DNA of 64,000 nucleotides from Collinsella aerofaciens (GTDB lineage Bacteria > Actinomycetota > Coriobacteriia > Coriobacteriales > Coriobacteriaceae). The position numbers were made by a program, and so were the translations under genes. The stretch is from NCBI RefSeq assembly GCF_015670795.1, contig NZ_JADPCJ010000011.1, positions 1 through 64,000 of the forward strand. The letters are read 5' to 3'. The notes under the pieces were generated by a model. The model ran no database searches. It saw only the letters and a program-made list of their open reading frames with translations, and was not told where the DNA came from. Shown here piece after piece: positions 7,213-14,973 of this stretch (positions within the stretch are counted from its first letter, which is position 1; every line of letters begins with the position of its first letter).

Positions 7213-10017
7213 CTATAGCGAAATGGATCCGTTTTTCTTGATGCGGGCGAGTATGTTTTTGAGCTTGTTAAAGTCGAGCGGTTTGGACAGATGGGCGTTC
7301 ATGCCGGCATCGTGTGCCGCCTGGGCGTCTTCGGCAAAGGCGTTGGCGGTGAGCGCGATGATGGGGATATCGGCTGCATCGACCTTCTCGCTCAGACGAA
7401 TCGCGCGGGTTGCCTCGTAGCCGTCCATGTCCGGCATCATAATGTCCATCAGGATCGCGTCGAAGCTGCCGGCGGGATGCGATAGGTACAGATCGACGAC
7501 TTCGTTGCCGTTGGCGGCGCGGGTGACCACGACGCCCTCGGATTCTAGCAGCGCCTGGGCAATCTCGGCATTCAATTCGTTGTCTTCGGCGAGCAGCACG
7601 TTCATGTCGGCGAGCGAGCAGTCGAGCGCCCTCTCGACCGTATTCGCCCGCGTCTGGGGGTTCTTGTCGATATCGAGCGGAATCTCCACGTAGAACGAAG
7701 TGCCCACATGGAGCTCACTGGTGACTTCGATGGTGCCGCCCATCAGTTCAATAAGCGACTTGACGATTGGCATGCCCATGCCGGTTCCTTGGAACTTGCT
7801 GCGCGCATCGTCGCCTTCTTGGGCAAACGGCTCATAGATATGCTTCAAAAACTTGGGAGTCATGCCAATGCCGGTATCCGAAACGCTAAAGCAAAAGAGC
7901 GCGCGCCCGTTATCGAGTGGCTTGGTCTTTGAGCTAAAGGTAACGGAGCCGCCGTGCTTGTTGTACTTAATGCTGTTGTCTAACAGGTTGATCATGATCT
8001 GTCGGATATGGGTGGGACTGCCGACCATGTATGGCCCCGTGGCGTATGGCAGACTATTGTCCTGCATGGTGATGCCGTTATCGGATGCGCGGAGCTTGCA
8101 CAGAACCAGCGTATTGTCACAGAGCTCTTTGAGGTTAAAAGGCGCATGTTCCAGTGTTATCTTGCGGTCTTCGATTTTGCCCATCTCGAGGATGTCGTTA
8201 ATCAGCGAGAGCAGGTGATTGGCGGCAACACGAGCCTTGGCGCGGCTTTCGCGGGCGACCTGGATATCGCCTTCCTTCAATTCCTCGATATCGATAAGGC
8301 CCAGGATGCCGTTGAGCGGCGTACGGATGTCGTGGCTCATGCGCGTGAGGAATGCCGTCTTAGCGGCGTTGGCGGCATCGGCTTTTTTGCGCTCGGTTCG
8401 AGCGCGCATGAGCGCCCAGATGAGCAGGACGATGCCGACCGACAATATACCGATGAGGGTGGCGGCAATGGCGGCGCGGTTGCGATAAAGGAGTTGAAGC
8501 GTGTCGGATTCCTGGGCCGTGTACGACGTGGAGGAGAAATTGCTTGCGGAGAGCGATTCTCCGGCATTGATGATGCCCTTGTTGATGATTCCCAGCAGCT
8601 CGGGCTTTCCGCGCGAAATCCAGCACGAGAGCTCACAGGTATCAGGGAGCTCGACCGTCTCGTAGTCCTTGAGATCATGACGGTCGCTGATAGTTTTTAC
8701 ACGTGAGCTGGGAGCGAGGACGCAGCGCGCCGTTCCCTTCCTGAGGGCGTCGAACACTTCATCGTCGGATTGGTATTCGGTCACGGTCGCTGTGGGGAAC
8801 AGGCTTTCAAGTGCATTTTTGTTGACAAACGATGATTTGGTACAGGCGATGTTCTGAAGGTCTTTGTTCAGGTTGCTGCCGGTGTGGATGGCGGTGAGGG
8901 ATATGGTCCCCAACGATACCGACTGCACAACGCCTGATTGCTCGGCAAACCAGTAATCTCGGTATACCGGCAGCGCGACGTCTATGCTTCCCTTTGACAG
9001 GGCCTTTGACATCATCTTGTAGCTATCAAAGGCGACGGTTTTGACCGTAATGCCAAATTTATCGTGCAACGTCGTCGCAAGCGATGCGAGCGAGCCTTCC
9101 ATTTTGCCGTCTTCGTCTTCGTTGCAGTAGGGGAGTTTGCCCGTAATGTAGCCGAGCGTGATGGTGCTGTTGTTCGCCTTGAGCCAGGCGCGCTCATCGC
9201 CGGTGAGCGAGGATGATCCGCTGTTTTGCGCTGAATAGTTCGATTTGACCTCGTCGTTATAGCGGGGGTTGACGCGGTTGATTGCCGCCATTGCGGAGTT
9301 GATGTTGTCCATCAGGTCGGGGCGGCTTTTGGGAACGGCAAAGTAGTAGTCGCTCGAACCGACGTAGAACATGGGCGACGCCTCGGGCGACGAAATGGTG
9401 TCGTTCATGATGATGGCGTCGACCTCGCCGTTTGCGAGCGCGTCAAAGAGAACGGAGCCTCCGTCATACTCCCTGTATGTGCAGGCGATTCCCTCGTTGG
9501 CGAGCCACTGCTGGCCGACGATGGTTTGCATAACACCGGAGTTGTAACCGATGGTGAGACCCTGGAGTGCTTGAGGGTCACCCTTGGCCAGGTCGTCACG
9601 GTCGGGCCTGGCGTAGATGTAGTAGCGCTCGGTGCCCTCAGGGTTCGAGGAAAAGAGCAGCTTTTGGGCGCGTTCCTCGGAGTAGGAGATGTTGGGCATG
9701 AGGTCGATCTCGCCTGCCTCGAGCATGTCCATAAGCTCGGTGAAGGTGCCGGAGACGTATTCGTACCGCCAGCCGGGCGTGTAGTACGACAGGGTCTGGA
9801 GGTACTCGTAACCCCATCCCGAGAGACGCTCGCCGGGGGTGCCGTTCTGGAAGCCCTCGTTGTTGACGAGCCAGCCGACGCGGACCGTCTTGACTGGCTG
9901 ACTAGAGTCATCGGCAAAAGCCTGGACAGGCGCGATGGGACTCAGCGCGGCAAGCGCGGCAAGCACAATGGCCAGGGCGCGACATATAACTGAACGAAGG
10001 ACAGTGGCAGCTCTCAC
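7213..10017 (-). CDS. BvgS-like hybrid histidine kinase with two fused solute-binding domains
   Basis: The protein of about 934 residues begins with a signal sequence. Two tandem SBP_bac_3 domains follow (about residues 35-270, starting near VRVGWLVNNEGFQNGTP, and 280-510, starting near ITLGYITGKLPYCN). A transmembrane helix lies near 535-555, then HisKA with His562 in TRMSHDIRTPLNGI, a HATPase domain (GTGMGMPIVKSLIELMGG) and a receiver with Asp858 in AILMDIMMPDMDG. The organisation matches BvgS-type venus-flytrap sensor kinases, but without an Hpt domain. I prefer the GTG at 10017 because AGGA lies six bases upstream; an ATG at 10050 is possible but has no clear ribosome binding site. No cognate response regulator is present. 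It is a likely relative of the split sensor at 3563-6621. Confidence 0.87.
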   Translation of the reverse strand: MRAATVLRSVICRALAIVLAALAALSPIAPVQAFADDSSQPVKTVRVGWLVNNEGFQNGTPGERLSGWGYEYLQTLSYYTPGWRYEYVSGTFTELMDMLEAGEIDLMPNISYSEERAQKLLFSSNPEGTERYYIYARPDRDDLAKGDPQALQGLTIGYNSGVMQTIVGQQWLANEGIACTYREYDGGSVLFDALANGEVDAIIMNDTISSPEASPMFYVGSSDYYFAVPKSRPDLMDNINSAMAAINRVNPRYNDEVKSNYSAQNSGSSSLTGDERAWLKANNSTITLGYITGKLPYCNEDEDGKMEGSLASLATTLHDKFGITVKTVAFDSYKMMSKALSKGSIDVALPVYRDYWFAEQSGVVQSVSLGTISLTAIHTGSNLNKDLQNIACTKSSFVNKNALESLFPTATVTEYQSDDEVFDALRKGTARCVLAPSSRVKTISDRHDLKDYETVELPDTCELSCWISRGKPELLGIINKGIINAGESLSASNFSSTSYTAQESDTLQLLYRNRAAIAATLIGILSVGIVLLIWALMRARTERKKADAANAAKTAFLTRMSHDIRTPLNGILGLIDIEELKEGDIQVARESRAKARVAANHLLSLINDILEMGKIEDRKITLEHAPFNLKELCDNTLVLCKLRASDNGITMQDNSLPYATGPYMVGSPTHIRQIMINLLDNSIKYNKHGGSVTFSSKTKPLDNGRALFCFSVSDTGIGMTPKFLKHIYEPFAQEGDDARSKFQGTGMGMPIVKSLIELMGGTIEVTSELHVGTSFYVEIPLDIDKNPQTRANTVERALDCSLADMNVLLAEDNELNAEIAQALLESEGVVVTRAANGNEVVDLYLSHPAGSFDAILMDIMMPDMDGYEATRAIRLSEKVDAADIPIIALTANAFAEDAQAAHDAGMNAHLSKPLDFNKLKNILARIKKNGSISL

Positions 10018-10109
10018 ATGCAATCCTAACGAATCGAGACAATACCGCATAAGGATACCAGCTCAGCCTGCCCAGTCGGCAGCTGTACCGCTAAACGCTC
10101 CCGCCCGGC

Positions 10110-10193
10110 AGTCATCGGGGACGTTCTTAAACGACTAGTCATTGGGGACGTTCTTGTTTGACTAGTCATTTAAGAACGTCCCCAATGACTAGT
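10110..10193. repeat. Palindromic intergenic repeat with GGGGACGTTCTT core, plus partial extra copy
   Basis: Arms of 22 bp (10134-10155 and 10172-10193) are perfect inverted repeats with a 16-base spacer that itself contains ACTAGTCATT. A further partial copy of the arm lies just upstream at about 10110-10140. A diverged copy occurs at 22428-22484. The layout resembles REP-type elements mobilised by RAYT (Y1) transposases, which is an inference; no transposase gene lies in the window. Confidence 0.75.
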
Positions 10194-10215
10194 TCCGTTT
10201 GCTGGGGAGGCGTGG

Positions 10216-10221
10216 GACAAT
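10216..10221 (+). promoter_or_regulatory. Extended -10 element (TGGGACAAT)
   Basis: GACAAT preceded by TG-G occurs 41 bases before the potassium channel start. The same TGnGACAAT pattern lies before several genes in this window, supporting a promoter role. Confidence 0.4.
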
Positions 10222-10261
10222 ACCGAGCGAACGTGATTGGTTGTCCGTGGAAGGGGTCGCG

Positions 10262-10687
10262 ATGAAAAAGCTCAGGACGCTTGCCGATGTGCTGCGACAG
10301 GCTGGCTTTGCACGCATCACGGGCCTGTTTCTTATTTTCTATCTGCTTTGCTCGACGGCTGTCTGGCTGTCCGAGCCCACGACCCTCACGTTTGGCGATG
10401 GTCTCTGGTTTAGCTTTGAGACGGTCTCGACGATCGGCTTTGGCGATATCCCCGCTGAAACGCCGGTTGCCCGCGGCATTACCGTTATCCTAAGCGTCAT
10501 CAGTATCTTCTATATCGCCATGCTTACGGGCGTGGCGGTGAACTACTGCAATACGCTCATTAAACTGCGCCAAAAGGACACCATGGCGCGCTTTATGGAC
10601 GATCTTGAGCATTTGGAAGAACTCGACCGCGATGAGCTCGCCGATTTGTCGCGCCGCGTGCGCGAATACCGTCGCCGGCAACGATAG
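10262..10687 (+). CDS. Two-helix potassium channel (Ion_trans_2)
   Basis: The 141-residue membrane protein has a first helix near residues 17-37, a pore loop with the selectivity-filter sequence STIGFGDI (filter residues 57-62) and a second helix near 70-95. This is the minimal pore module of KcsA-type potassium channels; TIGFGD is a conservative variant of TVGYGD. A charged, probably helical cytoplasmic tail (LEHLEELDRDELADLSRRVREYRRR) may assist tetramer assembly. There is no RCK/TrkA-N domain, so gating input is unclear. The start follows GGAAGGGG. The LOG-family gene begins 36 bases downstream and may be in the same transcript. Confidence 0.88.
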   Translation: MKKLRTLADVLRQAGFARITGLFLIFYLLCSTAVWLSEPTTLTFGDGLWFSFETVSTIGFGDIPAETPVARGITVILSVISIFYIAMLTGVAVNYCNTLIKLRQKDTMARFMDDLEHLEELDRDELADLSRRVREYRRRQR

Positions 10688-10723
10688 AACGGGTGCCGCG
10701 CGTCACGACGAGGGGGATTGCAT

Positions 10724-11257
10724 ATGAACATCACGGTGTACCTGGGTGCGAGCGTCGGCAACGACCCGGCGTTTCTGCCCGCGGTGCAGGAGCTGGGCAA
10801 TTGGATTGGCGCCAACGGACACGCGCTCGTATACGGCGGGTCCAAATCGGGACTGATGGGCGCGCTCGCCGATAGCGTACTCGAGGCAGGCGGACATGTG
10901 ACGGGTGTGGAGCCGAGCTTTTTTATCGAGGCAGAGTTTCAACACGACGGAATCGACGACCTTATCGTGACGAGCGACATGGCCGAGCGCAAAGCCAAGA
11001 TGATCGAGCTCGGCGATGCGTTCATCGCATTTCCGGGCGGCACGGGCACGCTCGAGGAGATTGCCGAGGTTATGTCCGCGGTGTCGTTGGGGCACCTGAG
11101 CTCTCCGTGCATCCTGTATAACCTGGACGGTTACTACAACGACCTCAAGGCGTTGCTCGGGCACATGATTGATAAGGGGCTTTCGAGCCCGAGGCGCCAG
11201 CACGGCATCTACTTTGCCGACGATTTGCGCGAGATTGCCTCGATTATCAACGGATAA
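10724..11257 (+). CDS. LOG-family (TIGR00730) phosphoribohydrolase-like protein
   Basis: The 177-residue Rossmann-like protein carries both LOG hallmarks, GGSKSGLMG at about 38-46 and PGGTGTLEE further on. Family members cleave the N-glycosidic bond of cytokinin riboside monophosphates or nucleoside monophosphates such as AMP. In bacteria outside plant pathogens the physiological substrate is usually unknown. The ATG at 10724 has AGGGGGA six bases upstream. It lies close behind the potassium channel gene. Full length, no oddities. Confidence 0.88.
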   Translation: MNITVYLGASVGNDPAFLPAVQELGNWIGANGHALVYGGSKSGLMGALADSVLEAGGHVTGVEPSFFIEAEFQHDGIDDLIVTSDMAERKAKMIELGDAFIAFPGGTGTLEEIAEVMSAVSLGHLSSPCILYNLDGYYNDLKALLGHMIDKGLSSPRRQHGIYFADDLREIASIING

Positions 11258-11337
11258 GTCTTGAGCCTGCCCCGCTATGGCTCCCAATGGTGCCGTTTGC
11301 GGCGCAGGTGGTTGGCTCGTTCGGGTAACGCTCGCTC

Positions 11338-11343
11338 TACAAT
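11338..11343 (+). promoter_or_regulatory. -10 element before the ClC channel gene
   Basis: TACAAT lies 39 bases before the start at 11383, matching the -10 type seen before several other genes here. No convincing -35 hexamer at 17-base spacing was found. Confidence 0.35.
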
Positions 11344-11382
11344 AAAACGTATCTATGTCGACTTTGACCGCGGGAGGACCCG

Positions 11383-12687
11383 ATGGATAACCTTGCCAAA
11401 CCCACAAACCGCGCGCTGTTTTTAGTTAGCGTTGCCGTGACCGGTGCGTTCGCAGGTGCCGCAGTCTGGCTGTTCTTCTTTGCGATGGAGCACGGCATCG
11501 ACTATCTATGGACCGAGATTCCACACGCGCTGGGCGTCGCTTCGCCCGAGCTTGCCAGCGGCCCGTTTGGCTTTCTGCCATACCCGTTTTTCGTCTGCCT
11601 GCTGGGCGGCCTGCTGATCGGTCTGTACGAAAAGACGACGGGCACCAAGACCGATGACCTCAACCAGGTGATGGCCAAGGTAAAGCGCGATGGACGCTAC
11701 CCGTACGACAATCTGGGCAAGCTTTCGCTCGCGGCATTGCTGCCGCTGCTGTTTGGCGGCAGCATTGGACCGGAGGCCGGCCTGACCGGCGTTATCGCTG
11801 GTCTGTGCAGCTGGGTCGGCGACCGCATGCGTCGCTTTGGCGCCGAGTTTAGGGAGCTCACGCTGCTGGGTACCCAGGCTGCCCTGACGGCGCTCTTTAC
11901 CGCGCCCGTCTTTGGCTTTGTGGCGCCGCTTGCCGGTAGTGCCGACGGCCAGGGCGAAGACGCCGACGATGAGTCCGTGTCCGGCGAGATCACCATCAAG
12001 CTGCCCAAGGCGCAAAAGACGGTGGTCTACGGCATTGCGATTGCCGGCGGTCTGGGCACTTACCTGCTGCTTGGCCAGCTTGTGGGCGGCGGCATGGGCA
12101 TGCCCAGGTTCGAGTCCGCCGAGGTAGGCAACCTGGAACTTACCTGGCTCATTCCGCTGGCGTTGGTTGGCACCGTTTGCGGCTGGCTGTACTTTGTCTC
12201 CGAGCATGCAAGCGAGGCACTGTCCCATGCAATAGGGGAGCGTCCTGTCGTCAAGGCCATGCTGGCCGGTCTGGCGCTCGCCATCTGTGGCACGGTCCTG
12301 CCCTACACCATGTTTGCCGGCGAGACCCAGGCCGACGTGCTCATGGAAACCTATCTGACCATTCCCGCCGGCGTGCTTATCGCGACCGGTCTTGTCAAGG
12401 CCATGCTGACCCCCGCCCTCATCAACCTTGGTTGGCGCGGCGGCCACTTCTTCCCGGTGACCTTCTCGGGCGTAAGCCTGGGCTATGGCCTGGCCATCCT
12501 CACCGGCGCCGATCCGGTCTTTTGCGTCGCCGTCTGCACGGCATCGACGATGGGTGCGGTCATGCGTCAGCCGGTCATGGTCGTGGGCCTGCTGCTCATG
12601 TGCTTCCCACTCAAAGGCATCGTCTGTATGATCATCGCCGCCGTCATCGCTGCCGGTATTCCGCTGCCCAAGCCGCTGCGCAAGTAG
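11383..12687 (+). CDS. ClC-family chloride channel or transporter
   Basis: The 434-residue polytopic membrane protein has about ten hydrophobic helices. The segment GGSIGPEAGLTG (125-136) corresponds to the anion-binding GxEGP/GSxGP region of ClC proteins, with the Glu of the gate position in GPEAG. TPALINLGWRGGHFFPVTFSG resembles the GG-x-F-x-P segment late in the family. No CBS domains are present. Such short bacterial members often act as chloride/proton exchangers or fluoride exporters; which applies here is open. GGGAGG precedes the ATG. It is a single gene facing the ABC exporter operon. Confidence 0.82.
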   Translation: MDNLAKPTNRALFLVSVAVTGAFAGAAVWLFFFAMEHGIDYLWTEIPHALGVASPELASGPFGFLPYPFFVCLLGGLLIGLYEKTTGTKTDDLNQVMAKVKRDGRYPYDNLGKLSLAALLPLLFGGSIGPEAGLTGVIAGLCSWVGDRMRRFGAEFRELTLLGTQAALTALFTAPVFGFVAPLAGSADGQGEDADDESVSGEITIKLPKAQKTVVYGIAIAGGLGTYLLLGQLVGGGMGMPRFESAEVGNLELTWLIPLALVGTVCGWLYFVSEHASEALSHAIGERPVVKAMLAGLALAICGTVLPYTMFAGETQADVLMETYLTIPAGVLIATGLVKAMLTPALINLGWRGGHFFPVTFSGVSLGYGLAILTGADPVFCVAVCTASTMGAVMRQPVMVVGLLLMCFPLKGIVCMIIAAVIAAGIPLPKPLRK

Positions 12688-12777
12688 TACGGTGGCTCAC
12701 GCTGGGGATATGCCATTTGTCACGGATTTACGGGGAGGGGCGGCGATCGCGTCCTTCGTGGATTGAGGCTCGCGTGG

Positions 12778-13476
12778 CTACAGATCGCGTACTCGATAAA
12801 CCTTGGTGCTGACGGTGCAGTTGATTGCGCATAGTGCGAGCGCCAGTACGGCAATTCCTGCACACAGACAGCCAAGGACGGCAGGATCGGGATTCGCCCC
12901 GGCAATCGACATAAGCCAGTTGCTGATGGGGTTGGAGGAGCTCAGCGCTGCCATGGTAAGGCATCCGAGTAGGGCAAACAGGCCAACGGATAGGCGCAGT
13001 GCCTCCATGTGTCCAAATCGGAAGAACAGCGGCTGTGCCAAGAACACCATCATGAGGGAGATGAGCATCGATGCTGCCGAGGCGGTTGCGATTTCAAAGA
13101 TCGTCTGGCATGTCGAAGGGATGCCCATGGGATCGAAGAGCGGAAGGGCGAGGATGTTCAGAAGCGTAGCCGCGCATGCCATGACGACCGAGAAGACAAC
13201 GATGCACAGGTAGCGTGCGCAAATAATGTCTTTGCGCGAGAAGGGCAACGTTGCTCGATAACGCTCCCAGCCGTTTTGGTTATCGTAGCCAGCTAGCGAG
13301 TTCATGATTATGATGGGCGACATTGCGCTGACCGCACAGGCGCCGGCGCTCATGCCGGAATCGCCGTCTGTCGCGTTGGCAAGGGTCAATACGACGAATA
13401 TGAACAGGCCGACGCCCGCGATGCTCGGGAGAAACGAGCGCATGATGGCGGTCTCGGACATAAAGGCGCGTTTCAT
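12778..13476 (-). CDS. ABC-2-type transporter permease
   Basis: The 232-residue protein has six hydrophobic segments with the ABC-2 layout: an N-terminal pair, a cytoplasmic stretch NQNGWERYRATLPFSRKDI, and four further helices. ERYRATLPFSRKDI is a typical coupling region of small two-gene exporters in Gram-positives. Its ATG overlaps the stop of the upstream ATPase gene, and a GntR regulator heads the operon. Together they probably export a lipid, peptide or antimicrobial, as in YtrA-regulated systems. The substrate is unknown. Confidence 0.82.
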   Translation of the reverse strand: MKRAFMSETAIMRSFLPSIAGVGLFIFVVLTLANATDGDSGMSAGACAVSAMSPIIIMNSLAGYDNQNGWERYRATLPFSRKDIICARYLCIVVFSVVMACAATLLNILALPLFDPMGIPSTCQTIFEIATASAASMLISLMMVFLAQPLFFRFGHMEALRLSVGLFALLGCLTMAALSSSNPISNWLMSIAGANPDPAVLGCLCAGIAVLALALCAINCTVSTKVYRVRDL

Positions 13477-14354
13477 TTCGAAGCCCCTTTCAGTGTGAGG
13501 CGTAGATAGTCGTCAATGGTTGCCCGATCGCAGGGAATCTCGGGGAAGGCCTCGAGCGTTTCGCGACGGTTGGGCACGAGCACGTCCACGCTATAGGCGT
13601 GGTGGACGGCATGGGCGCCTTCGACGCAAGCCATAAGCTCGGCGGCCTGTGCTTGGGTACAGTGGGCGATGCCAGCGCGGTCGGTAATATCCTCACGCGG
13701 CAGGTCAAAAATAATCGAGCCATTATCGATGCAAATGACACGATCAGCGGTGCGATCGAGGTCGGACGTAATGTGGCTCGAGAGCAGCACGCTGTGCTGG
13801 CCGTCGGCGACAAAGGCAAGCAGCTCATCAAGCAGTTCCTCGCGTGCCATGGGATCGAGGCCCGCGGTGGCTTCGTCCAAAACGAGCAGCTTGGCATTGT
13901 GGCTGAGTGCACAGGCAAGCTGCAGTTTCATGCCCATGCCGCGGGAGAGATCCTTGACCTTTGCCTTGGGATTCAAGCCAAACCGGTCGATGAGGCTAGC
14001 GAAGGTGTCGTGGCTCCAGGTGGGGTATGCCGGGCTTACGAGTGCCTCAACTTCGGTCACCTTGAGCGTGGAAGGGAAAGGACACGTGTCCAGCACGAGG
14101 CCGACACGGGTGCGCAAGCAGCGCTGCGCTTCATCGGGTGCGTCGGCGCCACAGCGCTGCCCAAACAGGTGCACCTCGCCGGCATCGAGTTTGATAAGCC
14201 CGAGCGCGGCTCGAATGGTCGTCGTTTTGCCGGCGCCATTTGCGCCCACAAAGCCAACGATCTGGCCGGGCTCCACAGCGAGCGTGATATCACGCAGCGA
14301 AAAGCGGTCGCTTACGGTGCGTGAGATGCCTTTGAGTTCAAGCAAGTTTTGCAT
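13473..14354 (-). CDS. ABC transporter ATP-binding protein
   Basis: The 293-residue ATPase has Walker A GANGAGKTT (37-45), the signature LSRGMGMKLQLA, and Walker B LLVLDEATAGLDP, all intact. An accessory C-terminal region of about 80 residues is typical of drug and bacteriocin exporters. The start at 14354 gives MQNLLELKGI; readings starting further upstream would overlap the regulator gene and lack domain support. It sits between the GntR gene, 23 bases upstream, and the permease, which it overlaps by 4 bases, so it is the middle gene of a three-gene operon. Confidence 0.9.
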   Translation of the reverse strand: MQNLLELKGISRTVSDRFSLRDITLAVEPGQIVGFVGANGAGKTTTIRAALGLIKLDAGEVHLFGQRCGADAPDEAQRCLRTRVGLVLDTCPFPSTLKVTEVEALVSPAYPTWSHDTFASLIDRFGLNPKAKVKDLSRGMGMKLQLACALSHNAKLLVLDEATAGLDPMAREELLDELLAFVADGQHSVLLSSHITSDLDRTADRVICIDNGSIIFDLPREDITDRAGIAHCTQAQAAELMACVEGAHAVHHAYSVDVLVPNRRETLEAFPEIPCDRATIDDYLRLTLKGASK

Positions 14355-14377
14355 GGTATAGCCTTTCTTGCAGATGA

Positions 14378-14758
14378 CTACTGCATGGTTTCGGGGGCTA
14401 CCAGGTCGAGCATCTCGTGCAGTTTGTCGCGCGTGACGCCCAAGGCTTCGGCTTGGCTTGCCGCTTTCGCAAGCAGCTCTTCGATATGGCAGAGCTGGTT
14501 TTCGCGCAAAAGCTCCTGGTTGCCCTCGGCGACAAAACAGCCCTTGCCCTGCACGGTGCAGATAAACCCGAGCTGCTCCAGGTCGGCGTAGGCGCGCTTG
14601 GTGGTGATGACGCTCACGCCAAGATCGCTCGCGAGTGCACGGATGCTGGGGAGTTTGGCTCCCGCAGCGAGCGTACCCGAAAGGATCTGGGCTTTGACCT
14701 GCGAGGTTATCTGCTCGTAGATGGGCTTGTCGCTCGAATTGGATAGGATGATGTCCAC
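14378..14758 (-). CDS. GntR-family regulator, YtrA type
   Basis: The 126-residue protein has an N-terminal winged helix of the GntR family (IYEQITSQVKAQILSGTLAAGAKLPSIRAL, then SVITTKRAYADLEQLGFI) and only a short helical C-terminal tail of about 50 residues. That size is the YtrA subfamily, whose members repress neighbouring ABC exporter genes. The start is a GTG with AAGGAG five bases upstream. It heads the operon with the ATPase and permease, and AT-rich inverted repeats lie directly upstream as likely autoregulatory sites. Confidence 0.9.
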   Translation of the reverse strand: MDIILSNSSDKPIYEQITSQVKAQILSGTLAAGAKLPSIRALASDLGVSVITTKRAYADLEQLGFICTVQGKGCFVAEGNQELLRENQLCHIEELLAKAASQAEALGVTRDKLHEMLDLVAPETMQ

Positions 14759-14778
14759 AGCGGCTCCTTAGCTGTTGG

Positions 14779-14836
14779 GCTACACGTGTATATAACCGGT
14801 AAGCACAGTATATATACACTATATACAGTTATACAA
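14779..14836 (-). promoter_or_regulatory. AT-rich operator/promoter region of the GntR-ABC operon
   Basis: The segment contains GTGTATATA at about 14786 and the inverse TATATACAC about 20 bases further on, plus the palindrome GTATATATAC. YtrA-type repressors bind GTATA-n-TATAC-like inverted repeats. The region sits just upstream of the regulator start, so autoregulation is likely. Confidence 0.5.
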
Positions 14837-14973
14837 GAGGCAAATACTGATTGGGCCGGCTACCCTGGCCCCAACTGATGAATTTGTCCTGATAGGTGCC
14901 CTATGGCGGGATTTCGCGGCTACAATAATGCGGTTACAACGACGTAATGCACTCAATGCAAGAAAGGATCCGC

